DNA of 64,000 nucleotides, taken from assembly GCA_900766265.1 (NCBI GenBank), contig CAAFUS010000010.1, positions 62,001 through 126,000 of the forward strand, read 5' to 3'. The DNA comes from Pseudomonadaceae bacterium (GTDB taxonomy: Bacteria; Pseudomonadota; Gammaproteobacteria; Pseudomonadales; Pseudomonadaceae). Shown here one piece after another: positions 34,005 to 43,339 of the stretch. The number at the start of each line of letters is the position of its first letter. Position 1 is the stretch's first letter. Under the pieces are notes generated by a model, which saw only the letters and a program-made list of their open reading frames with translations, made no database searches and had not been told where the DNA came from. The position numbers and the translations under genes are program-made.

Positions 34005-34157
34005 CATTTTCCTCGTCGTAAGGGAACAAAAAGCCGGCCATTGTACGCCAAAAACGAACGCCCTCGGATGGAGCATCGCTCGCGGTAGCCGATCCGCGGT
34101 TTCCAGCCTTCAGCTGCTTTAATACACTTGATCGCTCGCCCTCCTGGAACTCCGCCG

Positions 34158-35486
34158 ATGCCTGACGCCCCGTTCGACCTGATCCTCCTACCGACCTGGC
34201 TGGTACCCGTGGAGCCGGCGGGCGTAGTGCTCGAAAATCATGCACTGTGTGTACGCGACGGGCGTATCGCTCTAATTGCGCCTCGCGAGGAAGCGCTCAG
34301 GCATCAGGCGCACGAACGCCGCGAGCTACCGGGCATGATGCTCGCACCCGGCCTGATCAACGCCCACGGCCACGGTGCGATGACACTGTTTCGCGGCTTG
34401 GCCGACGACCTGCCGCTGATGACCTGGCTGCAGGAGCACATCTGGCCAGCCGAGGCAAAATGGGTCGATGAAAGTTTCGCCCGGGACGGCACCGAGCTCG
34501 CCATCGCCGAACAGCTGCAAAGCGGCGTGACCTGCTTCTCCGACATGTATTTCTTCCCGGAAATCATCAGCGAGCAGGTCCACGACAGCGGCATCCGCGC
34601 CCAAATTTGCGTCCCCATCCTGGATTTTCCGATACCCGGCGCACGCAACGCCGACGAGGCCTTGCGTAAAGGCGTGGCGCTGTTCGACGACCTCAAGCAC
34701 CACCCCCGCATCAACATCGCGCTCGGGCCTCACGCGCCCTACTCGGTCAGCGACGACAAGTTCGAGACGATCCGCGTGCTGGTCGCAGAAATGGATGTCG
34801 CCATCCACATGCACGTCCACGAGACCGCGCATGAGGTACAGCAGGCTCTGGCCGAACACGGGGAACGCCCGCTGGCTCGCCTGGCGAGGATGCAGCTGCT
34901 CGGCCCACGCTTCCAGGCCGTGCACATGACCCAGGTCGACGACGAGGACCTTCGCCTGCTGGTGGAAAACAACTGCAGCGTGATCCATTGCCCGGAGTCC
35001 AACCTCAAGCTCGCCAGCGGCTTCTGCCCGGTCGAGCGACTCTGGACGGCGGGCGTGAACGTGGCCATCGGCACCGACGGTGCGGCCAGCAACAACGACC
35101 TGGACCTGCTCGGCGAAACCCGTACCGCGGCGTTGCTGGCCAAGGCGGTCGCCGGCTCGGCCACTGCCCTGGACGCCCATCGCGCATTACGCATGGCGAC
35201 GCTGAACGGCGCCCGCGCGCTGGGTATCGAGGATTGCACCGGCTCGCTGGAATTCGGCAAGTTCGCCGACCTGGTGGCGTTCGACCTCTCCAGCCTCGCC
35301 CAGCAGCCGATCTACGACCCCGTTTCGCAACTCATCTATGCCAGCGGACGCAACTGCGTCCGCCACGTCTGGGTGGGCGGCAAGCAACTGCTCGACGACG
35401 GCCGCCTGACCCGCATGGACGAAGCGAAACTGATCGCCACTGCCCAGCAGTGGGGGCGCAAGATCGGCGCCGGCGACCGGTCATGA
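34158..35486 (+). CDS. 5'-methylthioadenosine / S-adenosylhomocysteine deaminase (TRZ/ATZ amidohydrolase)
   Basis: A 442-aa metal-dependent amidohydrolase deaminating MTA to 5'-methylthioinosine. The order of motifs is complete: metal ligands HGHG in LINAHGHGAMTLFRGLADD, HMHVHET, HMTQVDDED, IHCPESNLKLASG and GTDGAASNNDLDL. The ortholog in P. aeruginosa (PA3170) is, to my knowledge, an MTA deaminase. Divergent mtnA supports a role in methylthio salvage. The ATG at 34158 (MPDAPFDL) was chosen over a TTG 30 bases upstream. Confidence 0.9.
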   Translation: MPDAPFDLILLPTWLVPVEPAGVVLENHALCVRDGRIALIAPREEALRHQAHERRELPGMMLAPGLINAHGHGAMTLFRGLADDLPLMTWLQEHIWPAEAKWVDESFARDGTELAIAEQLQSGVTCFSDMYFFPEIISEQVHDSGIRAQICVPILDFPIPGARNADEALRKGVALFDDLKHHPRINIALGPHAPYSVSDDKFETIRVLVAEMDVAIHMHVHETAHEVQQALAEHGERPLARLARMQLLGPRFQAVHMTQVDDEDLRLLVENNCSVIHCPESNLKLASGFCPVERLWTAGVNVAIGTDGAASNNDLDLLGETRTAALLAKAVAGSATALDAHRALRMATLNGARALGIEDCTGSLEFGKFADLVAFDLSSLAQQPIYDPVSQLIYASGRNCVRHVWVGGKQLLDDGRLTRMDEAKLIATAQQWGRKIGAGDRS

Positions 35487-35604
35487 CTGTGACAAACTGA
35501 CATACGTGGACGCGCGCGCCAGCACCCCGTCGCCAGCCATAAGCTGGCAACATGGGCGATCGGAACGCAACGCCTCCCCTTCGAGCTTTCAAACGGAACG
35601 AATA

Positions 35605-36303
35605 ATGAGCAATGTCGATCACGCCGAAATCGCCAAATTCGAGGCTCTCGCCCACCGCTGGTGGGACCGGGAAAGCGAGTTCAAACCCCTTCACGAGATC
35701 AACCCGCTGCGGGTCAACTGGATCGAGGAGCACATCAGCCTCGCCGGCAAGAAGGTGCTCGACGTCGGTTGCGGTGGCGGCATCCTCAGCGAATCCATGG
35801 CCCAGCGTGGCGCCAGGGTGACCGGCATCGACATGGGAGAGGCGCCACTGTCCGTCGCCCGCCTGCACCTGCTCGAATCCGGTCTGGAAGTCGACTACCG
35901 GCAGATCACCGCCGAAGCCATGGCCGAACTGGAGCCGGGCCAGTACGACGTGGTCACCTGCCTGGAGATGCTCGAACACGTTCCCGATCCGGCGTCGGTG
36001 ATACGCGCCTGCCACGCCCTGGTGAAACCCGGCGGCCAGGTCTTCTTCTCGACGATCAACCGCAACCCCAAGGCCTACCTGCTGGCGATCGTCGGCGCCG
36101 AGTACGTGCTGCAGCTGCTGCCGCGCGGCACCCACGACTTCAAGAAATTCATCCGCCCGTCCGAACTGGGTGCCTGGTGCCGCGACGCGGGCCTCGCGGT
36201 CAGAGACATCATCGGTCTCACCTACAATCCGCTCACCAAGCACTACAAGCTTAGCCCGGACGTCGACGTCAACTACATGATCCAGACCCTGAAGGAGGCC
36301 TGA
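35605..36303 (+). CDS. ubiG: Ubiquinone biosynthesis O-methyltransferase UbiG
   Basis: SAM-dependent enzyme carrying out both O-methylations in ubiquinone synthesis; 232 aa. Motif I is VLDVGCGGGILSESMA, with TCLEMLEHVPDP and PGGQVFFSTINRN following. FEALAHRWWDRESEFKPLHEINPLR is the family N-terminus. ATG at 35605 (MSNVDHAEI). The stop overlaps the mupP start by one base (TGATG). Confidence 0.96.
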   Translation: MSNVDHAEIAKFEALAHRWWDRESEFKPLHEINPLRVNWIEEHISLAGKKVLDVGCGGGILSESMAQRGARVTGIDMGEAPLSVARLHLLESGLEVDYRQITAEAMAELEPGQYDVVTCLEMLEHVPDPASVIRACHALVKPGGQVFFSTINRNPKAYLLAIVGAEYVLQLLPRGTHDFKKFIRPSELGAWCRDAGLAVRDIIGLTYNPLTKHYKLSPDVDVNYMIQTLKEA

Positions 36304-36974
36304 TGCGCCTGCGCGCTGTTTTGTTCGACATGGATGGCACGCTGCTCGACACCGCGCCGGACTTCGTCGCGGTGATCCAGGCGATGCGAGAAGCGCGGGG
36401 CCTGCCTCCGGTAGCCGAAAGCCAGGTGCGCGACGTGGTCTCCGGGGGTGCCCGGGCGATGGTGATCAACGCCTTCGACGTCGACCCCTTCGCCGATGAG
36501 TTCGAAGCCCTCAGACTGGAGTTCCTCGAGCGCTACCAGGTCGGCTGCGCTGAGCACAGCCGACTGTTCGATGGCATGGAAACCCTGCTGCAGGACATCG
36601 AGAAGGCCAACCTGCGCTGGGGCGTAGTGACCAACAAGCCGGTGCGCTTCGCCGAGCCGATCATGCAGCGGCTCGGCCTAGCCGAGCGCTCGGCGGTGCT
36701 GGTCTGCCCCGACCACGTCACCCGCAGCAAGCCCGATCCGGAGCCGATGCTGCTCGCCTGCAGGCAGCTCGACCTGGATCCCTCCACCGTGCTCTTCGTC
36801 GGCGACGACCTGCGCGACATCGAGTCGGGCCGCGCGGCAGGCAGCAAGACCGCAGCCGTGCGCTATGGCTACATCCATCCCGACGACAACCCCGACCACT
36901 GGGGCGCCGACGTGGTGGTCGACCACCCCCTGGAATTGCGTGCGGTGCTCGACCGAGCACTGTGTAGCTGCTGA
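36303..36974 (+). CDS. mupP: HAD phosphatase, N-acetylmuramic acid 6-phosphate phosphatase MupP (phosphoglycolate-phosphatase-like)
   Basis: A 223-aa HAD hydrolase. DMDGTLLDT carries nucleophile Asp9 and acid/base Asp11, VVTNKP is motif II, and SKPDPEPML with VGDDLRDIESGRAAG are motifs III and IV. It resembles phosphoglycolate phosphatase, but the position directly after ubiG is that of MupP (PA3172), which in pseudomonads works in the cell-wall recycling bypass that lowers fosfomycin sensitivity. The MupP call is by synteny and overall similarity. Confidence 0.85.
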   Translation: MRLRAVLFDMDGTLLDTAPDFVAVIQAMREARGLPPVAESQVRDVVSGGARAMVINAFDVDPFADEFEALRLEFLERYQVGCAEHSRLFDGMETLLQDIEKANLRWGVVTNKPVRFAEPIMQRLGLAERSAVLVCPDHVTRSKPDPEPMLLACRQLDLDPSTVLFVGDDLRDIESGRAAGSKTAAVRYGYIHPDDNPDHWGADVVVDHPLELRAVLDRALCSC

Positions 36975-37025
36975 ATGTTCTAGCCGCGCCGTCGCGCGGT
37001 CGCCTGCCTTGAACGAGAGATGACG

Positions 37026-37766
37026 ATGTTCGACTACAACGCCCCAGCCAACCTGCTCGAAGGCCGGATCATCATGGTCACCGGCGCCGGACGCGGTATC
37101 GGCGCCGCCGCAGCCAAGGCCTACGCGGCCCACGGCGCGACCGTCCTGCTGCTGGGCAAGACGGAAGAAAACCTCAACCTCGTCTACGATGAGATCGAAG
37201 CGGCGGGCCATCCTCAGCCTGTGGTGATCCCCTTCAACCTGGAAACGGCACTGCCCCACCAGTACGACGAGCTCGCGGCGATGGTCGAAGCCGAGTTCGG
37301 GCGCCTCGATGGCCTGCTGCACAACGCCTCTATCCTGGGACCGCGCACACCCCTGGAGCAGCTCTCCGGCGACAACTTCATGCGCGTGATGCAGGTCAAC
37401 GTCAATGCGATGTTCATGCTCACCAGCACCCTGCTGCCGCTGCTCAAGCTGTCCAGCGACGCCTCGGTGGTGTTCACGTCCAGCAGTGTCGGCCGCAAGG
37501 GTCGCGCCTACTGGGGCGCCTATGCGGTGTCGAAGTTCGCCACCGAAGGATTGATGCAGGTGCTTGCCGAAGAGGTCGACGGCATCAGCTCGGTTCGTGC
37601 CAACAGCGTGAACCCCGGCGCCACGCGTACCGACATGCGTGCCCACGCCTATCCGGGCGAGAACCCTGCGAACAATCCGACACCGGCGGAAATCATGCCG
37701 GTGTACCTGTACCTCATGGGACCGGACAGCCAGGCGGTGAACGGCCAGGCGCTGAATGCCCAGTAA
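37026..37766 (+). CDS. Short-chain dehydrogenase/reductase, YciK family
   Basis: A 246-aa NAD(P)-dependent SDR. TGAGRGIG is the cofactor-binding loop, HNAS the conserved NNAG-like strand, and SSVGRKG...YAVSK holds the catalytic Ser-Tyr-Lys. NPGATRT follows. Substrate unknown. GAGAG lies 7 bases before the ATG at 37026; the ATG at 37020 would abut it. A homologue follows mupP in other pseudomonads. Confidence 0.9.
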   Translation: MFDYNAPANLLEGRIIMVTGAGRGIGAAAAKAYAAHGATVLLLGKTEENLNLVYDEIEAAGHPQPVVIPFNLETALPHQYDELAAMVEAEFGRLDGLLHNASILGPRTPLEQLSGDNFMRVMQVNVNAMFMLTSTLLPLLKLSSDASVVFTSSSVGRKGRAYWGAYAVSKFATEGLMQVLAEEVDGISSVRANSVNPGATRTDMRAHAYPGENPANNPTPAEIMPVYLYLMGPDSQAVNGQALNAQ

Positions 37767-37857
37767 GTGGGAGTTGGTTTTCTGGCGCGACCCCGCTTTA
37801 GGATGTCAAAAAGACATCAATCGCACCGGCAAGCCGGCAAGGTTTTGCCGCTCCCAC
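37767..37857. repeat. REP-like intergenic element with GTGGGAG / CTCCCAC ends
   Basis: A 91-base element beginning directly after the SDR stop codon. Terminal inverted repeats are GTGGGAG (37767-37773) and CTCCCAC (37851-37857). An internal perfect hairpin GATGTC-AAAAA-GACATC lies at 37802-37818, and GGTTTTCTGGCGCGACC faces GGTTTTGCCG. The GTGGGAG...CTCCCAC form is common in Pseudomonas intergenic repeats. Confidence 0.6.
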
Positions 37858-37963
37858 CCACCAGTCACTGCCTATCTTATTGAATTCCAAGGTTTTATTA
37901 AGCTGGCACCAAAATCGCATCATTACTGGCAATCAAGCGCGCATTATGCGCTGAGGCCATGTA

Positions 37964-38887
37964 ATGCCGTCTTCCGAACAGACATCCAACACTATCGACT
38001 TCGAAACCGCCCGCAAGCAATTGCTGGCGGCAAGCCAGACGGCTCCCAAGCGGCCGCCAACCCTTGCCGATCTGTACCGTCACCTGAGCCTGCGCCTGCA
38101 GACCAGCCTGGAAATCGACCGGCTGCTGGAAATGTTCTTCAACGACATCAAGGGGCTGCTTCCCTTCGCAGCACTGCTCTACCGCCACGAGGAAACCGAT
38201 CTTCAACTGACGCTGGGCGCCCCCGCCGCCCACACTACCAGTTACCGCCTGCGTTACGAGACCGAAGAGCTGGGCGAGCTCATCCTGCAGGACACGCAGC
38301 GCATCGAGAACCGCCGCCTCAACCAGCTCGAAGCCCTGCTCGGCTGCCTGCTGTTCCCATTGCGCAACGCCCTGACTTATCGCCGCGCCGTGCAGGCCTC
38401 ACTGCGTGACCAACTGACCGGTGCCGGCAACCGCACCGCGATGAACCAGGCGCTGAGCCGGGAGATCGAATTGGCCAGACGGCACGGCCACCCTCTCAGC
38501 CTGATCATGCTCGATCTGGACCATTTCAAGGGTCTGAACGACCGTCACGGCCACCGCGGCGGCGACGAGGCGCTGCAGCGGGTGGTCAGCCGGCTCAAGC
38601 GCCACCTGCGCAACGTCGACATGCTGTTCCGTTACGGGGGCGAGGAGTTTCTCGTGCTGCTTTCCAATACCGATGCCCAGGATGCGGCGCTGGTTGGCGA
38701 GCGACTGCGGGCGGCGGTGGACCAGCGTCCCTTCGACGTGGATGGCCAGCCGGTGCGCCTGTCGATCAGCCTGGGCAGCGCGACCTATCGGGCGCCCGAG
38801 GACCTCGAGCAACTTCTGCAGCGCGCCGACGCGGCACTCTACAGCGCCAAGCGCAGCGGCCGTAACCGGTTGAACATCGCCCTCTGA
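37964..38887 (+). CDS. Diguanylate cyclase with N-terminal GAF-like domain
   Basis: A 307-aa soluble c-di-GMP synthase. Residues about 30-140 look like a GAF-type sensory domain; about 145-305 form a GGDEF domain. The active site reads GGEEF (about 225-229), a functional variant. RNVD five residues before it is an intact RxxD inhibitory I-site, so product inhibition is expected. DQLTGAGNR and LDLDHFKGLND are the other conserved GGDEF-domain motifs. No membrane segment. P. aeruginosa PA3177 occupies the equivalent location. Confidence 0.93.
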   Translation: MPSSEQTSNTIDFETARKQLLAASQTAPKRPPTLADLYRHLSLRLQTSLEIDRLLEMFFNDIKGLLPFAALLYRHEETDLQLTLGAPAAHTTSYRLRYETEELGELILQDTQRIENRRLNQLEALLGCLLFPLRNALTYRRAVQASLRDQLTGAGNRTAMNQALSREIELARRHGHPLSLIMLDLDHFKGLNDRHGHRGGDEALQRVVSRLKRHLRNVDMLFRYGGEEFLVLLSNTDAQDAALVGERLRAAVDQRPFDVDGQPVRLSISLGSATYRAPEDLEQLLQRADAALYSAKRSGRNRLNIAL

Positions 38888-38910
38888 ACCGCAAGGCTGC
38901 GCGCAGACGA

Positions 38911-38949
38911 AAACGCCCCCAAGGCTTGCACCTCGGGGGCGTCTTTTTT
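38911..38949. terminator. Terminator between the diguanylate cyclase gene and rluB
   Basis: Stem ACGCCCCC / GGGGGCGT (38913-38920, 38935-38942) with a 14-base loop, then CTTTTTT on the plus strand; on the minus strand GTTTTCG follows the stem. It can serve both convergent genes. Confidence 0.85.
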
Positions 38950-38967
38950 CAGCCCCGACTCACCGAT

Positions 38968-40128
38968 TCAGGGGCGCTTCGGGCGATCCTGACGGCCGAA
39001 CCCAGGGCGTTGCCCTTCGGCCGCAGGCGGGCCACGGCGCTTGGCCGGTGCAGGTTTTTTCGCCGCAGGCTTGCCAGCCCCGCTCTCGTGGCGCGGACCG
39101 CGCTTGCGGTCGTCACCGGGGCGCTCCGCCACCGGGGTTCCACGGACCGGCTCACCGTTCGGCCGCGGCTTTCGCGCGGGCTTCTCACCACGACTGCGTG
39201 ACTCCTCGCCACGGGGCGACGCCCCATCTAGCGCCGGCCGCAGCACGCGAGCCCGACGCTCGCCGCGGCCGAGCGGCTTGGCCGCCTTGCGCTGCAGACG
39301 GTCGAGCTTTTCACGCATCTTGGTCTTCATCTCCGGCAACGCAATGGGCGCCAGTCCCACCTCTTCGCTGAGGATGTTGACTTCGGCCTGGTTCATCTCG
39401 CGCCAGCGCCCCATGGGAAGGTCGGACGTCATGAACACCGGACCGAAGCGCACGCGCTTGAGACGGCTCACCACCAGCCCCTGCGATTCCCACAGACGGC
39501 GGACCTCGCGGTTGCGCCCCTCCATCACCACACAGTGGTACCAGTGGTTGAAGCCTTCCCCGCCGGGCGCTTCCTGGATGTCGGTGAACTTGGCCGGGCC
39601 ATCCTCGAGCATGACGCCCTTCTTCAGGTTCTCGAGGATCTCCTCGGTCACCTCGCCACGTACCCGCACCGCGTACTCGCGGTCCATCTCGTAGGACGGA
39701 TGCATCAGGCGGTTGGCCAGCTCACCGTCGGTGGTGAACAGCAGAAGGCCGGTGGTGTTGATGTCCAGCCGGCCGATGTTGATCCAGCGACCCTCCTTCG
39801 GACGCGGCAGCCGATCGAACACCGTGGGGCGGCCTTCTGGATCGTCGCGGGTGCAGATCTCGCCATCGGGCTTGTTGTAGATGAGCACGCGACGAACGGC
39901 CTCGGTGGCCTCCTCGCGCTTGAGCACACGTCCATCGAGGGCGATGGCGTCATGCAGGTCGACGCGCTGCCCGAGCGCCGCGACCGCACCGTTGACCTTG
40001 ATGCGGCCTTCGGCGATCCAGCTTTCGACTTCGCGGCGCGACGCCAAGCCCATGCGGGCCAGCACCTTCTGCAGCTTCTCGCCGTGGGCGACGTGGGGGG
40101 TTGTATCGTCGTGTTCGTGTTCGGTCAT
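38968..40128 (-). CDS. rluB: 23S rRNA pseudouridine synthase RluB
   Basis: A 386-aa enzyme expected to modify U2605 of 23S rRNA. An S4 domain (about 12-70; KLQKVLARMGLASRREVESWIAEGRIKVNG) is followed by the RsuA-type synthase with catalytic Asp in GRLDINTTGLLLFTTDG. After about residue 265 there is a long basic tail rich in Arg, Lys, Pro and Gly, likely an unstructured RNA-binding extension. The ATG at 40128 (MTEHEHDD) follows GGGAGGTG; longer in-frame starts lack homology. Confidence 0.92.
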   Translation of the reverse strand: MTEHEHDDTTPHVAHGEKLQKVLARMGLASRREVESWIAEGRIKVNGAVAALGQRVDLHDAIALDGRVLKREEATEAVRRVLIYNKPDGEICTRDDPEGRPTVFDRLPRPKEGRWINIGRLDINTTGLLLFTTDGELANRLMHPSYEMDREYAVRVRGEVTEEILENLKKGVMLEDGPAKFTDIQEAPGGEGFNHWYHCVVMEGRNREVRRLWESQGLVVSRLKRVRFGPVFMTSDLPMGRWREMNQAEVNILSEEVGLAPIALPEMKTKMREKLDRLQRKAAKPLGRGERRARVLRPALDGASPRGEESRSRGEKPARKPRPNGEPVRGTPVAERPGDDRKRGPRHESGAGKPAAKKPAPAKRRGPPAAEGQRPGFGRQDRPKRP

Positions 40129-40319
40129 CTGGGCACCTCCCGGTGTGGCAGTTCCGATTGAAAGGCCGCGCATCATACGCGCAACCAGGCTTCGCATCAC
40201 CCCAGTGTAGGCACTCGCGCGACGGCAGGCCGGCAGTTGCAGAAACCACACCAAAGAAACCAGACAACCAAGGCGGTTGCCTGGCCAAACAACGGGCAGG
40301 CCGAAGCCCGCATGGACGG

Positions 40320-40958
40320 TCAGGCGAGCGCGGCCAGCGCCTCGGCGCTGCTGCGGCGAACCTGCTCCCAGTCGCCACTCTTGAGCCAGCTGCTGTTGAG
40401 CATCCAGGTTCCACCGACGCACATCACATTGGCCAACTGCAGGTAGTCGCGGGCGTTGCCGGCGTTGACCCCGCCCGTCGGGCAGAACCTGACGTTGGCG
40501 AACGGGCCGGCGAACGCCCTGAGCGCCGCCACGCCACCGCAGACTTCGGCCGGAAAGAGCTTGAAGCGCCGATAACCAAGCGAATACCCCAGCATGATGC
40601 CGGACGCATCGCTGATCCCCGGCAGCATCGGCACCGAACAGTTGACTCCTGCCTCCAGCAGTTCGGAGGTCGAACCGGGGGTGACGATGAACTGCGCGCC
40701 AGCCGCCTCGGCCTCGTCGAGCATCCGGCGGTCGAGCACGGTACCGGCGCCGATGCAGAGGTCGGGGCGCTCGTTGCGCAGGCGGCGGATCGCGCCCAGG
40801 CCGTGGGCCGAGCGCAGGGTGACTTCCAGGGTCGTCAGCCCGCCGGCAGCGAGCGCATCAGCCATCGGCAGAATCTGCTCCTCGCTGTCGATGGTAATGA
40901 CGGGGAGGATCCTGGCACGCTCGCAGAGGCGTTCGATCAATTCGTTCTTTTGTTCCAT
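40320..40958 (-). CDS. eda: 2-dehydro-3-deoxy-6-phosphogluconate (KDPG) aldolase
   Basis: Last Entner-Doudoroff enzyme, splitting KDPG into pyruvate and glyceraldehyde-3-phosphate; 212 aa. ILPVITI, GGLTTLEVTLRS (catalytic Glu), GAGTVLD, FIVTPG, and the Schiff-base Lys in RRFKLFPAE, then FCPTGGV, are intact. A GTG six bases upstream (40964) is only 6 bases from GAGGAG and is an equally plausible start. The gene is downstream of pgl in the zwf-pgl-eda operon. Confidence 0.95.
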   Translation of the reverse strand: MEQKNELIERLCERARILPVITIDSEEQILPMADALAAGGLTTLEVTLRSAHGLGAIRRLRNERPDLCIGAGTVLDRRMLDEAEAAGAQFIVTPGSTSELLEAGVNCSVPMLPGISDASGIMLGYSLGYRRFKLFPAEVCGGVAALRAFAGPFANVRFCPTGGVNAGNARDYLQLANVMCVGGTWMLNSSWLKSGDWEQVRRSSAEALAALA

Positions 40959-40981
40959 GTTCACGGAAAGCTCCTCGGGCC

Positions 40982-41695
40982 TCACGGGCACCAGTAGATC
41001 TTGAGAGGGGAATGCAGGAAAGCGCGGATCGGCATCTGGACCGGATCGACCTCCAGCGCACGGCGTAGCGCATCGAGCTTGGCCTCGCCCTGGATCGCCA
41101 GACATTGCACGCGCGCGCCAGCCAGCAACGGATAGGTCAAGCTGATGCGCTGATGCGGAGCCGCGGGTGCCAGCATCGGCACGCAGGCCGCCTCGCAGGT
41201 TGGCTCCAGCGCCTCGCCAAGGCCCGGATTGCCGGGAAACAGCGAGGCGGTATGGCCGTCGTCGCCCATGCCGAGCACCAGCACGTCGAGCGGCCGCTTG
41301 AGCGCAGCAAGGCTCTGTTCGGCAGCGGTGACCGCTTCGGCCAGGGTCGGCGCCGCTTGGTAGAGGCCCATGAAGCGGGCCTTCGCGGCCTCGTTCTGCA
41401 ACAGATGGCGACGCACCAGACCTTCATTGCTGTCGGGATGAGACGGAGGCACCCACCGCTCGTCCGCCAGGCTGACCTGGACCTTCGACCAGTCCAGCGA
41501 CCGGCCCGACAGCGCCTCGAGGAAGCGGATCGGGCTGCGCCCGCCGGACACCGCCAGACTGGCGCAGCCGTCGGTTTCTATCGCGAAAATCAAGGCTTCG
41601 GCCACGGTGCGGGCCAGCGCCTCGGCCTGCCTGTCGGCATTGGCTAAGCTATGGGCCACCACGCCCGAGGGCAGTTCGAGCTCAAAGATCGCCAT
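40982..41695 (-). CDS. pgl: 6-phosphogluconolactonase
   Basis: Hydrolyses 6-phosphogluconolactone, 237 aa, DevB/SOL type. LAVSGGRSPIRFLEALSG, LADERWVPPSHPDSNEGLVRRHLL and LGMGDDGHTASLFPGN are the family signatures. The ATG at 41695 lies inside the 3' end of zwf (14-base overlap), indicating tight coupling. Confidence 0.95.
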   Translation of the reverse strand: MAIFELELPSGVVAHSLANADRQAEALARTVAEALIFAIETDGCASLAVSGGRSPIRFLEALSGRSLDWSKVQVSLADERWVPPSHPDSNEGLVRRHLLQNEAAKARFMGLYQAAPTLAEAVTAAEQSLAALKRPLDVLVLGMGDDGHTASLFPGNPGLGEALEPTCEAACVPMLAPAAPHQRISLTYPLLAGARVQCLAIQGEAKLDALRRALEVDPVQMPIRAFLHSPLKIYWCP

Positions 41696-43151
41696 ACCAG
41701 GACCTCCCATCACGCGTGATCAGCGCTATCGAAGCCACCGGCCCCCAGGAGCCGGCCGGATAGAGCTTGGGGGTGTCGCCCAGGCGGCTCCAGCCATCGA
41801 TCAGCTGATCGCACCACTTCCAGGCATATTCGATTTCGTCCTTGCGCACGAACAGGTTCTGATTGCCCTGCATGACTTCCAGCAGCAGCCGCTCGTACGC
41901 GTCGGGAATCCGCGAGCGCTTGTAGGTTTCGGAGAAGTTGAGCTGCAACGGACCGCTGCGAAGGTGCATGCCCTTGTCGAGCCCCTGCTCCTTGGTCATC
42001 ACCTGCAGCGCGATCCCTTCGTCCGGCTGCAGACGGATGATCAGACGGTTGCTTATCAGCGAGCGCTGCTCCGGCGCGAAGATGTAAAACGGCGGTTCCT
42101 TGAAATGGATGACGATCTGCGAAACCTTCTGCGCCATGCGCTTACCGGTGCGCAGGTAGAACGGCACGCCGGACCAGCGCCAGTTGCAGATGTCAGCGCG
42201 CAGCGCGACGAAGGTTTCGGTGCTGCTCTCCGCGTTGGAATTCTCTTCTTCGAGATAACCGGGCACCGTCTTCCCGTTCACGCTGCCGGAGGCGTATTGC
42301 CCGCGCACCACACGCTGACTGAGCATCTCCGGCGTGATCGGCGCCAGCGCCTTGAGCACCTTGACCTTCTCGTCGCGGATGCTGTCGGCCGTCAGGTCGC
42401 TCGGCGGATCCATGGCGATCAGGCAGAGCAACTGCAGCAGATGGTTCTGGATCATGTCGCGCAGCTGCCCGGCCTGGTCGAAATAACCCCAGCGCCCTTC
42501 GATGCCCACCGTCTCAGCCACCGTGATCTCCACGTGGGAGATGTGGTGCTGGTTCCACTGGGTCTCGAACAGACTGTTGGCGAACCGCAACGCGATCAGG
42601 TTCTGCACCGTTTCCTTGCCCAGGTAATGGTCGATCCGGTAGATCCGGCTCTCGGGAAAGAATTCGGCAACCGCATCGTTGACCACCCGCGACGACGCCA
42701 GGTCATGGCCGATGGGCTTTTCCAGCACCACTCGCGTCTGCTCCGCGAGCCCGGCATGGGCGAGGTTCTCACAGATCGAACCGTACACCGACGCCGGCGT
42801 CGCGAAGTAGGCAATCAGCGGCATCTCCGGTGCGACCATCCGCACCAGAGGCGCAAAATCCTCCCGGCGGCGGAAATCGATGGTCAGGTACTGCATCCGC
42901 TCTAAAAAGCGGGCCAGCACCGATTCGTCGATGTCCGCGTCGGGCACGTAGCGCCTGATCGCCTGTTCGATAGTGGCCATATGGGTGTGCGGATCGCCCG
43001 CGTCACGCGACAGCGCAAGGAGCTTGGTGCCGCCGTGCAGCAGCCCGGCGCGGTCGAGCTGATACAGCGCAGGGAACAGCTTGCGCAGCGCCAGATCACC
43101 CAGGGCGCCGAACAAAGCGAAGGTTGTAGCGTCGACACTGATAGCAGGCAT
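41682..43151 (-). CDS. zwf: Glucose-6-phosphate 1-dehydrogenase
   Basis: Oxidises glucose-6-phosphate with NAD(P)+; 489 aa. FGALGDLALRKLFPALYQL is the dinucleotide-binding motif, LEKPIGHDL and RIDHYLGKETVQN (catalytic His) are the active site. The ATG at 43151 (MPAISVD) fits the family; an in-frame start 18 bases upstream lacks homology. First gene of the zwf-pgl-eda operon, divergent from hexR across a 188-base AT-rich interval carrying a HexR-type operator. Confidence 0.96.
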   Translation of the reverse strand: MPAISVDATTFALFGALGDLALRKLFPALYQLDRAGLLHGGTKLLALSRDAGDPHTHMATIEQAIRRYVPDADIDESVLARFLERMQYLTIDFRRREDFAPLVRMVAPEMPLIAYFATPASVYGSICENLAHAGLAEQTRVVLEKPIGHDLASSRVVNDAVAEFFPESRIYRIDHYLGKETVQNLIALRFANSLFETQWNQHHISHVEITVAETVGIEGRWGYFDQAGQLRDMIQNHLLQLLCLIAMDPPSDLTADSIRDEKVKVLKALAPITPEMLSQRVVRGQYASGSVNGKTVPGYLEEENSNAESSTETFVALRADICNWRWSGVPFYLRTGKRMAQKVSQIVIHFKEPPFYIFAPEQRSLISNRLIIRLQPDEGIALQVMTKEQGLDKGMHLRSGPLQLNFSETYKRSRIPDAYERLLLEVMQGNQNLFVRKDEIEYAWKWCDQLIDGWSRLGDTPKLYPAGSWGPVASIALITRDGRSWYGDL

Positions 43152-43215
43152 GATATCTATTCTAAGCAATTAAAACTGTTAGATGAGCTTGCTGTGGCAG
43201 TTTATGCATTAAATG

Positions 43216-43230
43216 TTGTTATTAAAACAA
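43216..43230. promoter_or_regulatory. HexR operator between zwf and hexR
   Basis: TTGT-TATTAAA-ACAA matches the pseudomonad HexR consensus TTGT-N7/8-ACAA. It is 65 bases upstream of the zwf ATG and 110 upstream of hexR, so one site can control both divergent promoters. HexR is released by KDPG in related species. Confidence 0.75.
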
Positions 43231-43339
43231 GATTACCGGGATTTTTTGCCTAAGTTGGCTTTCAGTATCATCATTCGCGCCAACATCGCAGCGTACCCGC
43301 CGCCTATGCCCTTGCAGTCTCCCGTATAAAGGAAAAGAC

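Noticed and set aside
36303..36974. Phosphoglycolate phosphatase (Gph) as the primary call
   Set aside because: The HAD motifs fit both, but the position directly after ubiG is that of MupP in Pseudomonas. Gph remains the alternative.
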